NCBI GenBank assembly: GCA_949295025.1
Contig: CASFJK010000001.1
Location: 1-64,000 of the forward strand
Direction of reading: 5' to 3'
Source of the DNA: an uncultured Pseudomonadota bacterium
GTDB lineage: Bacteria; Pseudomonadota; Alphaproteobacteria; RF32; CAG-239
DNA length: 64,000 bases
Position 1 is the stretch's first letter, and each line of letters starts with the position of its first letter. The notes beneath the pieces are model-generated. The model was not told the DNA's origin. It was given only the letters and a program-made list of their open reading frames with translations, and ran no database searches. A program made the translations under genes and the position numbers. Positions 61,613 to 64,000 of the stretch are shown here, piece after piece.

Positions 61613-62278
61613 TTATTTCTTTAAGCAAACATCAGGTGCTCTGAGGTACAAAGGTTTGGGAAAATCTACTCTTTTTCTTAAATATTGTTTATAGCCGCAA
61701 AGACCAACGTTTTCTATGGGCAAAAAGCTCTCATCTTTAATGCAATGTAGGCTTAAACCTGTTGAAGTCATTAAAAAACGCTCTACGCCATCGCCAATCA
61801 TGGTGACTTTTTTATTACGCAATTGCGCAATGATATTTTCTCTGGTATCAGCAGCCGGATCGGTTATTGGTTTTAGATTTTCATCAAAAATTTGGTAATA
61901 AAAATCGTCTCTTTTGGTTTCAATCAAAACAACATTGTAAAAACCAATTTCATCAGGAGAAAAAGCCAAAGATACAAGATAGGCATCAAAGGCATTCACA
62001 CCGCAAATTTGAATTTTGGGTTTGGCTAAACCAAAAGCACGGGCGGCGGAAATGCTTGAACGTACCCCAGTAAAAGATCCGGGACCGGTACATACCGTTA
62101 TCATATCTAAATCATCAAAAGTTAAGTGGTTAGCTTCCATCAGCTCTTTGATTTTAGGAATCAGAACTTCTGCTTGTCCAAAATCCATTGCCTGAGAATA
62201 TGATGCTATCATTTTATCATCTTGCAGCAAAGCTATAGAACAAGCGGCTGCGGTGGTATCAAAGGCTAAATTATACAT
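61613..62278 (-). CDS. tsaB: tRNA threonylcarbamoyladenosine protein TsaB
   Basis: 221 residues from the ATG at 62278 (MYNLAFDTT), the conserved start of the family; an in-frame start 24 nt upstream is weaker. ASKHA fold with CTGPGSFTGVRSSISAARAFGLA, the family's hallmark. With TsaD and TsaE it makes t6A37 in tRNAs reading ANN codons. Divergent from the PAS kinase. Confidence 0.93.
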   Translation of the reverse strand: MYNLAFDTTAAACSIALLQDDKMIASYSQAMDFGQAEVLIPKIKELMEANHLTFDDLDMITVCTGPGSFTGVRSSISAARAFGLAKPKIQICGVNAFDAYLVSLAFSPDEIGFYNVVLIETKRDDFYYQIFDENLKPITDPAADTRENIIAQLRNKKVTMIGDGVERFLMTSTGLSLHCIKDESFLPIENVGLCGYKQYLRKRVDFPKPLYLRAPDVCLKK

Positions 62279-62386
62279 TGGCGTATTCCTATATTTTTCC
62301 ACTATTAAAAAAAAACACTTTGTTTAGATGCCTTTTTATATTATAAAAACCTTAATCAGGCAATAACTTTAATAAATAAAATAAAG

Positions 62387-64000
62387 ATGATGACGCGTGA
62401 ATTGTTGATTGATATGTATTATGCGGCGCCGGAACTGTGGTACGCTCTAGCGTCAGTATTCTTTATTTTGGTATCTATTGCTCTTTATTATTGGTATAAC
62501 TATCTAAAAATGCAGCAAAAAAATTATTTCCTCAATAGAGATCGGGAAAGATATGCTGAAACTCTCTATGCCTCAAAAGATGGTTATTTTGCTTTTATTT
62601 ATCCTGATGAAAAAATTGATGATCCGCGAAAAAATATTGTTGAGCATTGCTCTCGTCGTTTGGCCGTAATGCTTAACCTTCCTGACGGAACAAAGTCAAG
62701 TTTTGAAGATATCTTAAAAAATTTCTATAAAGATGATTTGAAACGCTTACAAAAATATATTGATTTGTTGCGAGAAGACGGGGTTTCTTTTGATGATGAA
62801 TTTGTCATTAAAAACAATAATAAACGTCTGCGCCTTTCCGGTATGAGAATCAACGGAATTGATGGAAATATATATTGTGATATGGTTTGGTTTAGGGATA
62901 TTAGTTTAGAATCGCAAACCATTACCGAACTGGAATCAGAAAAAAGAAACTGGTTTAAGCAAATTATTCAACTGGAAGATTTGATTAACAATATTCCTTA
63001 TCCGGTGTGGATGCGTGATGACAAACTCAATATTTTTCAAATCAATAAAAAATATATAGAGTTTTTTGAAAATAAAAGTCGTGAAGATATTTTGCTCAAC
63101 CATTTGGAAATTACAAATGTTAACGGAGAAAATATATCTAGAAATTTGGCTTTTTTAGCTCATTCAATTAACAAAACAAAAAAACAAACCGTTAATATTA
63201 TTAAAAATGGCGAAAGAAAGGTTTATGAGGTTGTAGAATCTCCTTTTCATGTTGAAGACTCTCTTGATAAAATTTATACGGTCGGCACATTGATTGATAT
63301 TACCGAACTTGATGATTTCAAACGAAATTTAAAAATTCATCAAAATGCGCATCTTGAAATTATGGGAAAATTAGGTACCGCGTTTGCCGTGTTTGACCAA
63401 AATCAAAAATTGGCTTTTTATAATAAAGCGTTTACGTTGCTTTGGAAACTTGATGATGTGTGGTTAGAGCAACAACCGAACTATTCTTCTTTTTTAGATA
63501 TTTTGCGAGAAAAACGCCTTCTCCCCGAAGTACCGGATTATCTTGCTTTTAAAAATGGAGAGCAGGAAGATTTTAGCAAAATTATTGAAACCAAAGAAGA
63601 TATGCTCCACCTTCCTAATGAACAAACCATTCGTCGCGTTAGAATTCCTCACCCTATGGGAGGCTTGGTTTTTGCTTATGAAGACGTTTCTGATAAATTG
63701 GCAACCAGACGTGCTTATAATGCTTTATTGGCCGTTCAACAAGAAACTTTAGATAACTTGTTTGATGCTGTTGTTATCTTTGGTGCCGATGGACATTTGA
63801 ACTTCTTTAATCAAGCTTATCTTACTCTTTGGCAGATTGACAATGGCATTTTGGAACAAGATCCAACCCTTTCCGAACTTATTGACATGCAACAAAAGTT
63901 TTTCACCAAAGTTGACGATTGGAAAGGTCTGAAAAACGACATTATCAATCACATCAGAAGTTTTACGACCAAAACTTTTATTTTGAATCGAAATGATATA
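62387..64000 (+). CDS. PAS-domain sensor kinase, DivL-like, partial
   Basis: 538 codons are open to the window edge, so the 3' end is missing. Start ATG at 62387 or 62390. One membrane helix (about 20-38), then at least three PAS modules, near residues 200-310, 320-430 and 450-538. The last two have DQNQKLAFYNKAFTLLW and GADGHLNFFNQAYLTLWQID. Several PAS domains after an N-terminal helix, and location next to tsaB, match the DivL-like sensor kinases of alphaproteobacteria that act in cell-cycle control. The kinase domain itself is beyond the window, so whether it keeps a His or a DivL-type Tyr cannot be seen. Confidence 0.8.
   Translation, partial: MMTRELLIDMYYAAPELWYALASVFFILVSIALYYWYNYLKMQQKNYFLNRDRERYAETLYASKDGYFAFIYPDEKIDDPRKNIVEHCSRRLAVMLNLPDGTKSSFEDILKNFYKDDLKRLQKYIDLLREDGVSFDDEFVIKNNNKRLRLSGMRINGIDGNIYCDMVWFRDISLESQTITELESEKRNWFKQIIQLEDLINNIPYPVWMRDDKLNIFQINKKYIEFFENKSREDILLNHLEITNVNGENISRNLAFLAHSINKTKKQTVNIIKNGERKVYEVVESPFHVEDSLDKIYTVGTLIDITELDDFKRNLKIHQNAHLEIMGKLGTAFAVFDQNQKLAFYNKAFTLLWKLDDVWLEQQPNYSSFLDILREKRLLPEVPDYLAFKNGEQEDFSKIIETKEDMLHLPNEQTIRRVRIPHPMGGLVFAYEDVSDKLATRRAYNALLAVQQETLDNLFDAVVIFGADGHLNFFNQAYLTLWQIDNGILEQDPTLSELIDMQQKFFTKVDDWKGLKNDIINHIRSFTTKTFILNRNDI

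Overview
The window is AT-rich, gene-dense DNA that reads as a chromosome segment of an alphaproteobacterium. Supporting signs are an ELM1/DUF1022 protein, a DivL-like PAS kinase diverging from tsaB, the order ihfB-lapA-accD, ParE, a RquA-like rhodoquinone enzyme and tRNA genes with encoded CCA. AT-richness, many small lipoproteins and a sugar-oriented gene set suggest a host-associated, possibly gut, lineage with anaerobic metabolism. That habitat is inference. No rRNA, CRISPR array or insertion sequence was seen.

Layout. 1-315: flank ending in the 3' half of a tRNA-Arg(CCU), read as the right attachment site of an element lying left of the window. 0.4-9.6 kb: PfkB sugar kinase, VOC protein, tRNA-Ser, sugar MFS transporter, CbpA-type co-chaperone, ELM1 protein and small envelope proteins. 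9.6-12.7 kb (-): cmk, an ankyrin protein and rpsA. 12.8-15.9 kb (+): a compact operon of an exported charged protein, rsmE, a response regulator, an HPt-like protein and rquA. 16-21.1 kb (-): lipoprotein, orphan gene, rpsB-tsf with a folded leader, two polysaccharide genes, and upstream of them a structured RNA of about 250 nt ending in a terminator. 21.3-24.2 kb: parE, GNAT, tRNA-Ala. 24.2-29.8 kb: a more GC-rich accessory block after tRNA-Ala, with an XRE regulator, a doubled CsoR-type operator, a 57-residue metallothionein-like protein, csoR, an MBL hydrolase, a FeoA-FeoB fusion, an NTF2-like protein and a truncated gene. 29.9-32.8 kb: exported nitroreductase, AlkD-like protein, a lipoprotein and tRNA-Arg(ACG).

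32.8-43.8 kb is the most unusual part. dnaK and dnaJ, normally adjacent, are separated by two large orphan genes (1275 and 589 residues) on the opposite strand, with their own promoter, a palindrome over the -35 box and a strong terminator. A third orphan, with an HNH nuclease-like motif, lies beyond dnaJ. 43.9-50.4 kb (-): oxidoreductase, thymidine-phosphorylase-family enzyme, accD, lapA, ihfB, rmuC, accA. 50.5-54.8 kb (+): membrane protein, yejA, yejB, without yejE or yejF. 54.8-64 kb: LMW phosphatase, Lon-like protease, TPR proteins, EEP-like membrane protein, tsaB, and a PAS sensor kinase cut by the window edge.

Three things deserve follow-up first: the orphan pair inside the dnaK-dnaJ locus, the folded RNA at 20877-21129, and the CsoR-metallothionein-FeoAB metal block.
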